A DNA stretch of 64,000 nt from Aricia agestis (Eukaryota; Arthropoda; Insecta; Lepidoptera; Lycaenidae): NCBI RefSeq assembly GCF_905147365.1, contig NC_056409.1:18791001-18855000 (forward strand), written 5' to 3'. Under the pieces are notes generated by a model. The model searched no databases, was not told the origin of the DNA, and worked only from the letters and a program-made list of their open reading frames with translations. Of this stretch, positions 45,095 through 55,811 are shown one piece after another. Both the position numbers and the translations under genes were made by a program. How positions within the stretch are numbered: position 1 is the first letter of the stretch; each line of letters begins with the position of its first letter.

Positions 45095-45299
45095 TGTAGG
45101 TGTCCAAGGGGAAGTTTTGTAGAGTTAGAAAAGAGTATGTTGTTTGAGCACCTTTATTATGTAAGTTCACAAATGTTAGCGTGTTAACAAGTACGCGTTG
45201 CTAAGTGCACTGCTAAACTGGAATATAATAAAATAATTTGACACCACAATGACGACACGGCGCGTCAACGTATTAAGTTAGGTATGTACAAACCGTACA
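45095..45299 (-). repeat. 5' LTR of BEL/Pao element
   Basis: 205 bp, identical to the 3' LTR except for two substitutions and one missing base. The promoter and start of the genomic transcript should lie here. About 275 bp of leader separates it from the ORF start. Confidence 0.95.
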
Positions 45300-45984
45300 A
45301 GCCCTGTACTGTCAAAGTACCATCATTTATAATCATCAGCTCCATGCGGGCTCCAAATCATATGCAACTCCAAACCATTACGAAGCCTGCATCATAGGCC
45401 CCTGTTTCCGGTAAGTTTGATGCCCTGTAGCTTTCCTTATGATTTATCCACATTCTTTATCGCCTGTCAATACAATGTACACAGAATTTGCTCCCATCAC
45501 TGTACAGCACAAGATTTCACTCACTTGTCTAATTTTGATGTTCACGCGCAAATCTTAGCCTGGCTCTTCGGTGTCCTGTCTCAAGTTTTGGTGCCCTTGC
45601 TGGCACTTTTGAGTTTAATTTAACTTCTTTGAGTCTTCTTCTTACTGTACAATCACTTACACGTTCATCTTGGACCTGTTCCGACAGGTTTCGTGTCTGC
45701 ATAGCAGTTTGAGGTCGATTTCTTAAGTTTTGTTTCCTTACAAAATGGTCATCCTGAACCATTGTCACCCGATATCTGCCTTGTTCTCGTCTCCGAACGT
45801 AAGATCCAGTCTCTCTGAAGCGTTGAAAGTTACGATGAACCACGGAAACTGACATACCTAAGGCCTGACTGACCGAACGGTAGGTGTGACCTTTCTCTAT
45901 CCTGGTTACAGCTCTAGCTGTTGCAGATGCTGGGAAATCACTAATTTTGTATCTAAGCAATGTGTTCTTCCAAAAACCAAACAA
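45300..45984 (-). pseudogene. Tc1-like transposase, N-terminal half, decayed
   Basis: From 45984 down, the frame reads a helix-turn-helix (ARAVTRIEKGHTYRSVSQAL, then VVHRNFQRFRETGSYVRRRE), a second DNA-binding part (VSDCTVRRRLKEVKL) and RRARLRFAREHQ. It then hits a stop where the family normally has Trp. The frame continues with further stops to the retroelement junction at 45300. Its C-terminal remains lie beyond the BEL/Pao element near 37590-37957. Confidence 0.85.
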
Positions 45985-46234
45985 TCAAATGAGCTGAGCA
46001 CACCTTGCACCCCGCTAAAACGCCATTCTTATCAGGAACACTTACAACGTCAATAATCGAAAAACACTTATTAGGGCATAATTGCTATAAAAACCTGTCA
46101 ACTTGCCAGTTTTGTTCAATATTTTATTTCTTGAATGAGCTTACAAGCTATAAAAAAGGCTTTCAGACAGCCCGACCCACTTGAGTTCAAGTTTTGGCCC
46201 TTTTTACCTATGTTCCGCTAATTTTGCCAGTGTG

Positions 46235-46257
46235 TATATATATATATATATATATAA
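46235..46257 (+). repeat. (TA)n tract, right
   Basis: Short partner of the left tract, abutting the Tc1-like right end. Confidence 0.9.
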
Positions 46258-46328
46258 ATCATTTTTAGAAAATTTCATTTAATTCGAGTTTTATCGAATA
46301 CCGAGCAAAGCTCGGTCAAATAGCTAGT
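46256..46328 (+). mobile_element. Helitron-type 3' end, outer right boundary of nested stack
   Basis: Ends accgagcaaagctcggt (perfect hairpin, AAA loop), then caaatagctag before t. Inverted partner at 37083-37160. Confidence 0.65.
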
Positions 46329-46561
46329 ATAGATATATACAATAATTGCTCGTTTAAAGATATAAGATTTTAATTATTATTATCAAACAGTTATCAAAAT
46401 ACAATTTTAAAAATTTTCGCCATTACTATTCACTACATACATCAATTTACGTCATTACTATTTAATATTTATCCATATTTTGTCACCGTTCAAACTTTTT
46501 CTGGACTTTAATTAGCCACATTGGTCCAGCCGTCCTCGAGTTTTAGCCAACTACAAATTAA

Positions 46562-46888
46562 AATATTTTTATTAATATAAGTTTAATCATTCAGAATTCA
46601 GATCATCAGAAAATTGTTCATCACGTCGCTGATGATTATGTTGCAGTAGAAACAAAAAATCCAATCGCTAACAGACCAATAAATCAATTAAACATTGCAA
46701 CAATAGAAGTATCGGAATTCGAACGGGCCTGGAAGTTTGCCAGGATCGTGCCTAAAACAACGGTAGTTCGACTGCAATTGTCTGAATTAATGCAGCAGTT
46801 TGATAGATCACTTCGCAGTGGCGACGTGAAGGCGAGGATAGATGATGTTATTACACATTTAGATGCAATTGTGCACTCGGCAAATTAA
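46562..46888 (+). other. Unrecognised 108-codon open frame
   Basis: The frame is open from the codon after a TAA at 46559 to TAA 46886-46888, with no early ATG. The peptide is protein-like: IVHHVADDYVAVETKNPIAN, then EFERAWKFARIVPKTTVVRL, then LSELMQQFDRSLRSGDVKAR and ITHLDAIVHSAN. It looks mostly helical and I recognise no domain. An acceptor-like tcattcag at about 46593 could start an exon. Upstream 'cattggtccagccgtcctcg' resembles Helitron/retroposon body sequence, so it may be a gene fragment carried by a mobile element. Confidence 0.35.
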
Positions 46889-47577
46889 AAATTGGAAAAG
46901 TTTGGACGTTTCCGCCAATTTGTGGACCAAATGGTGTGGGACTGTGGTTTGAACGTTAATACTTTAGCAAGCTGCGCTAGTTTTTTTTTTGGAAATGTGA
47001 TCAATTATTATTATGATCATTTATAAATACGATTAAAATATTTTGATTTCCGTAATAAGGTTCTAATTTATCGACTTCCAAGACTTCTTCGTTGTACGTG
47101 GCAGCAAAATACCCTAAACTTTGACTGAAGTTTCATCAACTGACAAAACCAGATGTAGGCTATTTTTGGGCTACCCTTGGAATTGGTGAAAATTAAATAA
47201 AAATTCTTATTTTGGTATTAATAATTTTAGACCTATTCTATACATCTTAAAAAGCCTAGGACAGGTACTAGAGCAGCATTTGATTTTATTGTTAATTTTT
47301 GCGAATGAATAGAAGGTGAAGAGCAACTGTACAATTTGTGCACTCTTGTAGGGTGAGTAAATTAAACACAGAGTACTGTATCACTAGTGGGCGTGCCTAT
47401 CTTTATTTATGAATACACTACAGCAACCAAAATGCTTCTGTCTATGTCTAACTGCTGCTATTTTGTTTTCACTTCTGCTGGCTCTCTCTGAATTTTTAGT
47501 GCACTCATTTATCCGTTTTTATTTAGTTTAGACGTTAGGACAATGCAGGCTGATCACCTGATTGTCTGACAAGTAAG
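46889..47577. other. Intergenic stretch, nothing recognised
   Basis: No supported gene. An AGC...GCTAG motif near 46968-46979 before a T-run might be a Helitron-like end. Confidence 0.4.
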
Positions 47578-47790
47578 ATGATCCATGCGTCGGATGGCCA
47601 TGTAAAAAAGTCGGCCTGCGCCGGATCTCTAACTAGTCGTGTCGGTCTTCCGTCCCACTGGGTTATGAGAGAAAAGGGAATAGAGAGTGCTCTTGTGTAC
47701 TGCGCACACACTTGGGCACTATAAAATTACTCCTGCGTAACTGGCCTGGTTTCAATGAAACTGGCCACCGTCACCGAAACCGGTGTGGGA
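47578..47790 (+). repeat. Dispersed repeat, uninterrupted copy
   Basis: Matches 29640-29818 plus the segment after the MITEs there: tgatccatgcgtcggatgg..., agagagtgctcttgtgtact, gggcactataaaat, ctggtttcaatgaaac, accgtcaccgaaaccggtg. Confidence 0.7.
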
Positions 47791-48993
47791 GTTATTATTA
47801 TTTCTTCAGTTGTTCTTAGTTCTGATTTTACAGTATATTATCAGCAGACTTATGTTCTATCAATATCGTTGCAGTTGACGTTGCAGCTCACATTAGCGAG
47901 TGCGTGTGCGAGCGGCGAGCGGAGACGACGCCTGATTTATCGGACCACCTCCTGCCCTTAACGACACGCTGTGATGTACGGCCCGAACGTGTGCCGTGTG
48001 TCACAAGCATAGGCGGAAGCGTTGTTACTACATCTCATATTATGTACTTTCAGAGAAATTGAGTCATGGGCAGATGGCGGACGTATTTAGTCTATTTATG
48101 TCAATTCCAGTCAATATATGAAACTTACGTTTAATTGATAAAACGCTATTAGCCTGTAGGTTTTAACGATGTCAATGGCGGCCGAAAAGGAAGATCTTCC
48201 GACCGAGCGCGATAGGATGCTCGGTCAGGCCGAAGCTTACTGACGTCATTTCAAACGTTGTAGGTATAATATAATATCTTGCCGTTCTTCGAAACTTTCG
48301 TAGCGCACGCGATGCAGGATTTTCCTTCTTCTAAAATTTCAAATGTTTTCAATATTTTTTTTTGTCGCTGATCTGATTTATTCATTCCCCTTTTCCAAAT
48401 AAATACAGGTAGCCTAAAAGGAAAATGTCAATCTACTGACAATATATTTATGACAATTTTCGGATACCAATCAAATCCGGGCCTGGAATGACATTAGAAT
48501 TACACTTGGACCGCACACAAAAAAACGGTAACAGCCATCTGTACAGAACAAAGAGAATTATTCCAAGATGAAGTCAACCGCGTTATTGTTGCACGGACGG
48601 CCGACGAGATAGATGGCTGCTGTAATTTACACACGCTTTTGTTTAGATCTTTTATTACAAATAAATCCGGTGAGCGCTTTGTACACGGTAAATCAAATTG
48701 CAGACTCAAATAGACTATAAAACTACATACCGCTCCTTCAATCACAAAGCAGTATACATGAAGGGTTGTTAATTTTGAACTACATAAAAAGATGCGTCAG
48801 CTAACTCGGTCACTCAGGCAATCGCTTGAAAAAATCAGCAACAGGCTGTTCTAAATACCAAGTTGTTGTTATAAAATAAATTACTTACGAGACAATTAAA
48901 AATGCCATGGAAACAGAAAAAAATATCAAAAAGTCTCCATCGAAAAAGAGGTGTTGTATTATTATCTATTACAATTAGTAATTTTTAATGTTT
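47791..48993. other. Intergenic stretch with MITE half
   Basis: 48052-48092 carries one arm of the 'ggcagatggcggac' MITE family. A small imperfect GC-rich hairpin (gaccgagc...gctcggtc) lies at about 48209-48234. No gene supported. Confidence 0.5.
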
Positions 48994-49258
48994 ACGACCT
49001 CTGTGGCTCAGTAGTGAGCGGTAGGTTGGTAGCTCAAGCCGGGGGTCGCGGGTTCGAATCCCGCCGACGGAACAAAAAGTTTTCAATGTTCCCGGGTCTG
49101 GATGTGTATTAAATATGTGTATGATATAATAAAAATCTTAAATATATGTATAGTATAAAAGTATTAAATATATTTCCGTTGTCTGGTACCTGTAACACAA
49201 GTCCTTTAGGTACTTAGCACGGGGCCAGACTGACGTGGTGTGAAGCGTCCATAGATAA
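48994..49258 (+). mobile_element. tRNA-derived SINE, copy 4
   Basis: Head ctctgtggctcagtagtgag, B box gggttcgaatcccgccg, body and tail (tgtgaagcgtccatagata) as in copy 1; followed by a short A-run. Confidence 0.85.
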
Positions 49259-49619
49259 AAAAAATAATGTTTAATAACTTTAATATGTTCAACAATGGAT
49301 CAATACCACAAAAACTTTCAAAAATAAATATATTTTATTCGCCTTAGATTTATATTAATTCAGCTCCAGAATGCAGAAAGTTTTTGTTTAATTAATTCAA
49401 GTTTTATCCAGTTACCTTCTCTTGAATATTAGCACAATCCCAGAGAAATTCGAGTTGTTATCCCCAACCACTAGTTAGAATTTGTAACGAGTATGACCAA
49501 AATGCTTACCTATACTTTCGATACATCATAATGATCTCAGATTTTCTTTTTCTAATGTAGGTATATTTGTCAAGATTTTTTGACTAACAAAAAATGCAAT
49601 TATGTACTTATTATGAGAA

Positions 49620-49625
49620 TTTATT
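49620..49625 (-). promoter_or_regulatory. Possible polyadenylation signal of L1
   Basis: AATAAA on the minus strand about 160 bases after the stop. L2 has one at the matching place (52598-52603). Confidence 0.5.
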
Positions 49626-49784
49626 TACTATAAAATTGTATAAAAATGTCTTCTAATTTCAGCAATAAACTACAATATTATGTATAAGTATTTCAAAGCA
49701 TTTGATACATTACCCCATCCAAAATAAAAGTATGTGCTTATGAATCTTAAAATATTTCTACAAAAGTGTTTGTAATCAATTTTG

Positions 49785-51261
49785 TTACTTTCCTTTGCAC
49801 AGTTTATCAGAAAAATTTAACCAGAATAGTCGATTCGAGTCAATTAGTTTTGAAGATTTAATGAATTTGTTCAACTCTTCTCTTTCTGCGGCATTTAGGT
49901 TCGCAGATCTTGATACCACCCAAGCGAACTCTATAATGTCATCACCGTTTTCAATGCAGCTGTATTTAATCGCAAACTTGTCGTATTTAACTTTTACTAT
50001 AGTCATTGGTGCTTCAATTTCATTCTTGGGAGCTGAAATAGAAGATATTTAAGAATGAAAGATATATTATATCTAAGATACTTTAACCACGTTTTTAAAG
50101 TGTATACGGTCCCTCCATTTGAAATTGTTGAATTTCACGAACTCAATCAAAACCGAATCAATATTACATACATGGCCATTTACGGTTCGGTTTTGGACTA
50201 CGAACATGTCATTTAGATTGCTGGGCGGCTCGTAAATTTCACAAAAATGATACATAAAAATTAAAATAAAAGTTGGTGTCAAAAAAGATTTAAATGAGCA
50301 GTAGATAATAGGGTAAATTGAAAAGATATCAACATTAATAAAATATTATATTATCGCAACGAAGTTACGAACTGAAAAACCTATTTTGTTGCCCCTTCCT
50401 GGGTTACACAGTATCTCCATACCGATTTGATTCTATATCGGTTGACCCTGTTTGTGCACAAAAAGAAAAAAGACAGACATCGCATTTAGAATTTGCAATG
50501 GATGTATTACAAACAATAGTTAAAAACACAAAGTCTTTACAAAAAATAACAAAATACTTACAGGTGCCAATCAGTCCTTTAAAATAAATGCTTCCATCAG
50601 GCTGAGGTTTGCCAGTTGCAGTTAAAAAGTTTGGTCCCTCTACTGGAACTGGATTGTTTATGGTGACGACGTTGCCGTCGTACGCATATCTTAATGACAA
50701 ACAGTCTGTGGAGGTTTCGATGCTGTTGGGATATCTTGCCAAGTCGTGCCAAACTCCTGATGCGAACTGTGAATATTGTAGATTATTAGAACATCTTTGT
50801 TTAAGATTTGAGACAAAAAAATTGCATCACTATTTTTTTGGTGGATGTGGAACCTTGGTAATTTTTATATTATACTTATAAAGATTTGTTTGTTATTATG
50901 GAACGAACCTTTCCGAAAAAAAGTAGTTTTGTGTGTTATATTATTATCATTAATAGTTTCGCGACCCCCTATCCCATGCCCCTGACGCTCGGTACCACCA
51001 TACGATCTTAGGGGATTTACTGTCCCATAACTCAACCACAGCTCGTGACCATATTTTTAATTGCCCGTTGTATTTTTGGTGTACTTTTGTTGCCCTATTG
51101 TGACTTGAGGAAAAGAATAATAATAATAATAATAAAAATTTTATTCAAACATAAATACTTACCGCAGCCAAGTTAAAATTTTTTGCCGGGCGTACTACAG
51201 GACATTTCTTAGCTTCAGCGTAAGCTACATACAAAACGAATAGCACTATCTTTAGATACAT
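49785..51261 (-). CDS. Lipocalin L1, insecticyanin/bilin-binding type
   Basis: Three exons on the minus strand, 51261-51163, 50766-50562 and 50032-49785, give 183 residues. ATG 51261 is chosen; an in-frame GTG just before it is not a eukaryotic start. Residues 1-17 are a signal peptide. The lipocalin GxW motif is FASGVW at 34-39, followed by ARYPNS. The second conserved region is VKYDKFAIKYSC (about 116-127), and the third is WVVSRS with Arg143. Cys20, 55, 127 and 180 match the four cysteines of two disulfides in bilin-binding proteins. Secreted beta-barrel proteins of this kind bind small hydrophobic ligands such as biliverdin. The ligand here is not known. A TATA box lies upstream. L2 is its tandem duplicate and L3 a more distant paralogue. 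Intron 2 holds an unrelated-looking 69-codon frame (50073-50282). Confidence 0.95.
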
Positions 51262-51308
51262 CACTGAGCCTCTAATTCACTTCTGGTAGTATCTTAATCT
51301 GTGTTAGC

Positions 51309-51316
51309 TTTATATA
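51309..51316 (-). promoter_or_regulatory. TATA box of L1
   Basis: TATATAAA on the minus strand about 50 bases before the ATG. L2 has the same motif at the same distance. Confidence 0.65.
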
Positions 51317-52597
51317 ATATTTATACCAATATTTTTTACAAAAACTGAAACCTAAAGCTGATCGCACATATTTTGTCAGCACTGTACGCGTTGAACGCAC
51401 CGCATTGTACCCGAAACGCGGCGCGTAGGTGCGAACGAATGTGCGAGGTTTCACATTATTTCATACAACGAATTCAAATGCGGCGCGTTCGGCGCGTGGC
51501 ACTGATAAAATATGTGCAATCACCTTTAACGTAATATTCAAATTAAATATTAATAGGTGCGATTATACAGTTAAATATTTATTATAGATGGGAAAATATT
51601 ACATTCATTGCAAATTACCATAACGAATCAGAGGAAAAAAACCTGCAAAACCTTGAACTACTACTAATATAACTACTAATATATTTTGTCCGTTTTGACC
51701 TACGTTTTGGTAGTAGTTATTCATACTTGCAATTATTATTAAATAATTTATAGACTATAGTTACATAAATCCTGTAGGTACTGCTTAGACATCTAGCAGC
51801 TTCCATTGTTTTTTTGCGCTGACGCAATGCATTAAATGAGCATCTCTACAGATTAATTGTAGGCATCGAATCCGGCGGTTAGCTGTAATAGCTTGGTTTA
51901 CGCGTCGAATTTAGTCCAGTGGTTTTAAAATTAAGCAGTCGTGCGACAAGATAATTCCTATGTTTTATGTTTAAGATATTGATCGTAATATTATAATTAC
52001 AGAAATTTCGTCTTTTGGAAGAATAGTAGCAAAATTCTGATCATAGTCACAGTTTAAGCTAATTAAATCTCAGAAAGTACTATAAACTTCTTTGTTCCTT
52101 ATAGGGGGAGCCCAGAATGGTATAATTAAAATGGAGGAAAAAACAGCACGCCTGGAAAATATATTCTTCTTAAATTGAAGGGACATTAAGTGAAGTATGA
52201 ATAGAGTGTATTTAAAATATTCGACTATACTCTAATCCTTTTCCTCAGAAAAATAACAAGCATAATGTTATTATATTTATCTGATCAATAGTGAATTCTG
52301 GTATAAATCGCAAATGGCCAGGAAAAGAAGTAAAAAGCTCTGTCAGTCGCGACGGCAGGGAAGACAAATGGTGACGCTCCTCCTTGTGAAGACATTAATA
52401 ACAATTACCCAGGCCATAACGCTGCAACGCATTGTTTCTTCCAAAATGGCGTTTTCGGTATTTATGACGAAAATGCTTACTTTCGATACATTATAATGAT
52501 CTCAGTTTGTCCTTATCTGATGCAAAGTTAGGTAAGTAATATATTTTGTCAAGATATTTTATCTAATAAAAATGCAAATTTGTACTTTTTATGCAAA

Positions 52598-52603
52598 TTT
52601 ATT
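52598..52603 (-). promoter_or_regulatory. Possible polyadenylation signal of L2
   Basis: AATAAA on the minus strand about 175 bases after the stop, at the position matching that of L1. Confidence 0.5.
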
Positions 52604-52777
52604 TAAGTACTTTAATATTATACAAAAAGTTCTTAATAACAATCAATTTCATTTCAGCAATAAACGATTATTCAAAGCTTTTGTATGATTGATACACTAC
52701 TCTATCGAAATAAAAAATGTGCACGCCTAAGATGAATCTTAAAAATATTTCTTCAAAAGTGTTTGTTATCAATTTTG

Positions 52778-54730
52778 TTACTTTCTTTTGCACAGTTTAT
52801 CAGAAAAATTTATCCAGAATAGTCGATTTGAGTCAATAAGTTTTGAAGATTTAATGAATTTGTTCAACTCTTCTCTTTCTGCGGCATTCAGGTTCGTAGA
52901 TCTTGATACCACCCAAGCGAACTCTATAATGTCATCACCGTTTTCAATACAGCTGTATTTAATCGCAAACTTGTCGTATTTAACCTTTACAACAGTCATT
53001 GGTACTTCAAATTCAGCTGCAGCTGAAATAGAAGATATTTTAGAATACAAAATATAGATAACAGTAACAACGTTTTTGATGTAGGTAAATTGATTTATAG
53101 ACAGTTGACGGACCTACGTCAATTGGTCAGATTATGTCAATTCAATGTTAGCTTTGATCTGTAGGATGGGTTCTGATCTGTAGGATAGGTTCGACATAAC
53201 ACGAACAAATTACGTAGATCCGCCATCTGCCTGTGAATCAAGTTCTCTGATAATATTTATATCTTATGATCCGTTCATTTGAAATTGTCCAACTCCACTA
53301 TGCCATTTGGAGCTGTAATAAAAGGTCGTACCAAAAAACGTACATAAAAGAACACTAGATAATAGGGTAAATTAAAAAGATACCATATAATTATATTGTT
53401 ACCGAAACGAAGTAACTGCGGGCGGGGTAGTCGCAACTAGTAAAATCCATTGTATGCCCCTTTCTGGATTATACTAGATGGTGCCTGCAACTCAATCGAC
53501 ACAAATCTGGGATAAAAAGTATCCTATGTCCTTTACCAGGACTCAAAGTATCTGCATACCAAATTTCATCAAAATAGGTTAAGTGGTTTGGGCGTGAAGA
53601 AGTAACAGACAGACAGACACTTTTCCATTTATAATATTATTACAATGAATCTCTATACCACATTGATTCTAAATCGGAAACAGACAGACATCGCATTTAG
53701 AAATTGCAATGAATGGATTGCAAACAATAGTTAAAACCACAACGTCTCTACAAAAAATAACAAAATACTTACAGGTGCCAATCAATCCTTTAAAATATAT
53801 GCTTCCATCAGGCTGAGGTCTGCCAGTTGCAGTTATAAAGTTTGGTCCCTCTACTGGAACTGGATTGCTTAAGGTGACGACGTTGCCATCGTACGCATAC
53901 CTCAATGACAAACAGTTTGTGGAGGTTTCGATGCTGTTGGGATATCTTGCCAAGTCGTGCCAAACTCCTGATGCGAACTGTGAATATTGTATATTATTAG
54001 TTTTGTTAAAAATTTCAGACAGAATATTGCTCGTATTGCTTGTATCTAGAAACTTACTGTAATTTTCCATTACAACGTGTTAAGGTGACCTTAAAAAATT
54101 TGAACTTTATTTTTTACACAAGAAAATGCACAATATGAAATTGATGGACTTGCTATTATAGATAGCGGTGTTGCGCTACCAGTTGTAAAAAAATAATTTA
54201 TTTAAAAATGCTCTGCGACGCCTTGCAACGTTGCACTATGAATTAACCCTTGAGAATATACTTTTTACCGGGCTATCTGTGATTAAATTGATATTACGAA
54301 TGAATGGTGGTAGACATGTCCTGTAGACAGTAATCTTATGTCGTCTACATGACAAGAAAAAGATTCAATTCATTTATTTTTAAATAAAACAATTGTATAT
54401 TATAATATTATTATTAAGTTTCCTTTATCAATCAAAGATGGAATCCCCTACAATAACTATTATGGATATGACATTAATATTTTTACGACCCATTATATTA
54501 GCCCGTCAGGTCTGACTGATGTCTGCTACCACCGAGGGTCCGTCCCTGGAAGATTTAATATCCCATGGCTCATTGCCCATAGCAGTTTCCCTATTGTGAC
54601 TTGAGGAAAAGAATAATGTTTCAATACTTACCGCAGCCACGTTATAATTTTTTGCCGGCCGTACTACAGGACATTTCTTAGCTTCAGCGTAAGCTACGTA
54701 CAAAACGAACAGCACTATCTTCAGATACAT
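52778..54730 (-). CDS. Lipocalin L2, tandem duplicate of L1
   Basis: Three exons on the minus strand, 54730-54632, 53977-53773 and 53022-52778, give 182 residues. The intron positions and phases are the same as in L1. Signal peptide 1-17; GxW motif FASGVW at 34-39; second region VKYDKFAIKYSC (about 115-126); Arg142 in WVVSRS; four cysteines at 20, 55, 126 and 179. It differs from L1 at scattered sites and has SAAEFEV where L1 has SPKNEIEA, the most divergent part and just after the exon 2/3 join. It is expected to be a secreted ligand-binding protein like L1. Introns are longer than in L1 because of later insertions. There is no frame damage, so both copies look functional. Confidence 0.95.
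53087..53250. mobile_element. MITE in L2 intron 2, absent from L1
   Basis: Arms around gacagttgacggacctacgt and the complement of acgtagatccgccatctgcc. Same family as 34536-34681. The centre has a short tandem, 'gatctgtaggat(g/a)ggttc'. Confidence 0.8.
53474..53645 (-). mobile_element. Helitron-like element in L2 intron 2, absent from L1
   Basis: On the minus strand it starts near ataatattataaatgg, runs through gtctgtctgtctgttact and ends gttgcaggcaccatctag before t. Non-autonomous. Confidence 0.6.
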
Positions 54731-54779
54731 CACTGAGCCTCTGGTAGTAACTTCTGGTAGTATCCTAATCTTTGTCAGC

Positions 54780-54787
54780 TTTATATA
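54780..54787 (-). promoter_or_regulatory. TATA box of L2
   Basis: TATATAAA on the minus strand, about 50 bases before the ATG, conserved with L1. Confidence 0.65.
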
Positions 54788-55534
54788 TATTTTAGCTTGG
54801 CAATAATTATATTAATATATTTTACAAAAACCTAAACGTATTTAAATTAAAGATTAATAGGTTCGATTATTATGTAAGTAATATTTTGGATGGGGACATA
54901 ACATTGCATTCATTTCAAGTATAAATTATCATTACAAAAAAACCTGTAAAAACCTTGAACAATATATTTTGTTTTGGCACTAGTAATTATTAGTCATACC
55001 CGCAATTATATTAATTACTTATAGACTATACTCTATAGTTATATAACTCCTGTAGGTACTGCTAGACGTCTAGCAGCTTCCATTGTTTTTATGCGCTGAC
55101 GCAATGCATTAAATGAGCGTATCTACAAAGCCACAATTTACAGTTGTCACGACTAACACCTAAAACGGTTCACTTGTTCAGATCGCATTAGTTTAATTTT
55201 AGGCATCGAATCCTGCGGTTGGCTGTAATAGCTCGGTTTACGCGTCGAATTTAGTCCAGCGGTTTTAAAATTAAGCAGTCATGCGACAAGCTAATTCCTA
55301 TTTATGATGTTTAAGATATAGATCGTAATATAATAATAGAAATTTCGTATTTTGGAAGAATAGTAGCAAAATCCTGGTTATAGTCACACTTTATTTAATC
55401 TCAGAAAGTACTATAAACTTCTTTGTTCCACGTAGGAAAATGGGGGGCCCTGAATGATATTAATACGGAGGAAAAAACAGCACGCCTGAAAAATTCATTC
55501 ATTTTTTTCAAACTTCACTTAATTCAAATTTCAC

Positions 55535-55588
55535 ACTTCACTTAATGTCCCTTCAATTTAAGGAAATTGAAGGGACATTAAGTGAAGT
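55535..55588. repeat. Perfect palindrome, 25-bp arms, unit 2 only
   Basis: acttcacttaatgtcccttc... and its complement flank aagg. Unit 1 (about 52175-52200) has only the single right arm. Confidence 0.9.
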
Positions 55589-55778
55589 TTGAATAGAGTG
55601 GATTTAAATATTACATATGTCCCAATTTTTTTCGACTAAAATCTAATCCTTTTCCTCACAAAAATAACTAGCATAATACTATGTTTATCTGATCAATGGT
55701 GAATTCTGGTATAAATCGTAAATGGTCAGGAAAAGAAGTAAAAAGCTCTGTCAGTCGCGATGGCAGGGAAGACAAATG

Positions 55779-55811
55779 GTGACGCTCCTCCTTGTGAAGG
55801 AGGAGCGTCAC
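55779..55811. repeat. Perfect palindrome, 15-bp arms, unit 2 only
   Basis: gtgacgctcctcctt, loop gtg, then its complement. Unit 1 (about 52368) has only the left arm followed by unique sequence. Confidence 0.9.

Larger units (their letters stand above)
37958..45299 (-). mobile_element. BEL/Pao LTR retrotransposon with env-like domain, apparently intact
   Basis: The element is 7342 bp. Its LTRs (37958-38163 and 45095-45299) are 206 and 205 bp with TG...CA ends. They differ by two substitutions and one 1-bp indel. Both sides are flanked by the 5-bp direct repeat agccc (37953-37957 and 45300-45304). It contains one uninterrupted 2154-codon ORF from 44820 to 38356. The close LTRs, intact target duplication and open frame mark a young insertion. 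It landed inside a Tc1-like pseudogene. A conventional polypurine tract is not obvious next to the 3' LTR: the minus strand there reads a T-run, then gggttgccaaga. Confidence 0.97.
37345..46234 (-). mobile_element. Decayed Tc1/mariner element split by BEL/Pao insertion
   Basis: The terminal repeats are cacaccggcaaaattag at left and the complement of ctaattttgccagtgtg at right, set in TA-rich DNA. Removing 37958-45299 and one agccc restores one element of about 1.5 kb. Its minus-strand transposase is a pseudogene: the N-terminal part is at 45529-45984 and C-terminal remnants at 45300-45528 and about 37590-37957. Confidence 0.85.
49495..52466 (+). repeat. Tandem duplication unit 1 (contains lipocalin L1)
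   Basis: Starts near gaccaaaatgcttac; the same sequence (gacgaaaatgcttac) begins unit 2. Homology to unit 2 covers the gene, introns and about 1.1 kb of upstream flank (ctagcagcttccattgtt, gcgtcgaatttagtccag, gtgacgctcctccttgtgaa). The join is near 52466. Confidence 0.85.

Noticed and set aside
50073..50282. Separate gene or third lipocalin exon in L1 intron 2
   Set aside because: Exon 2 and exon 3 join in frame without it, and the peptide does not fit the lipocalin fold; kept only as a possible relic.
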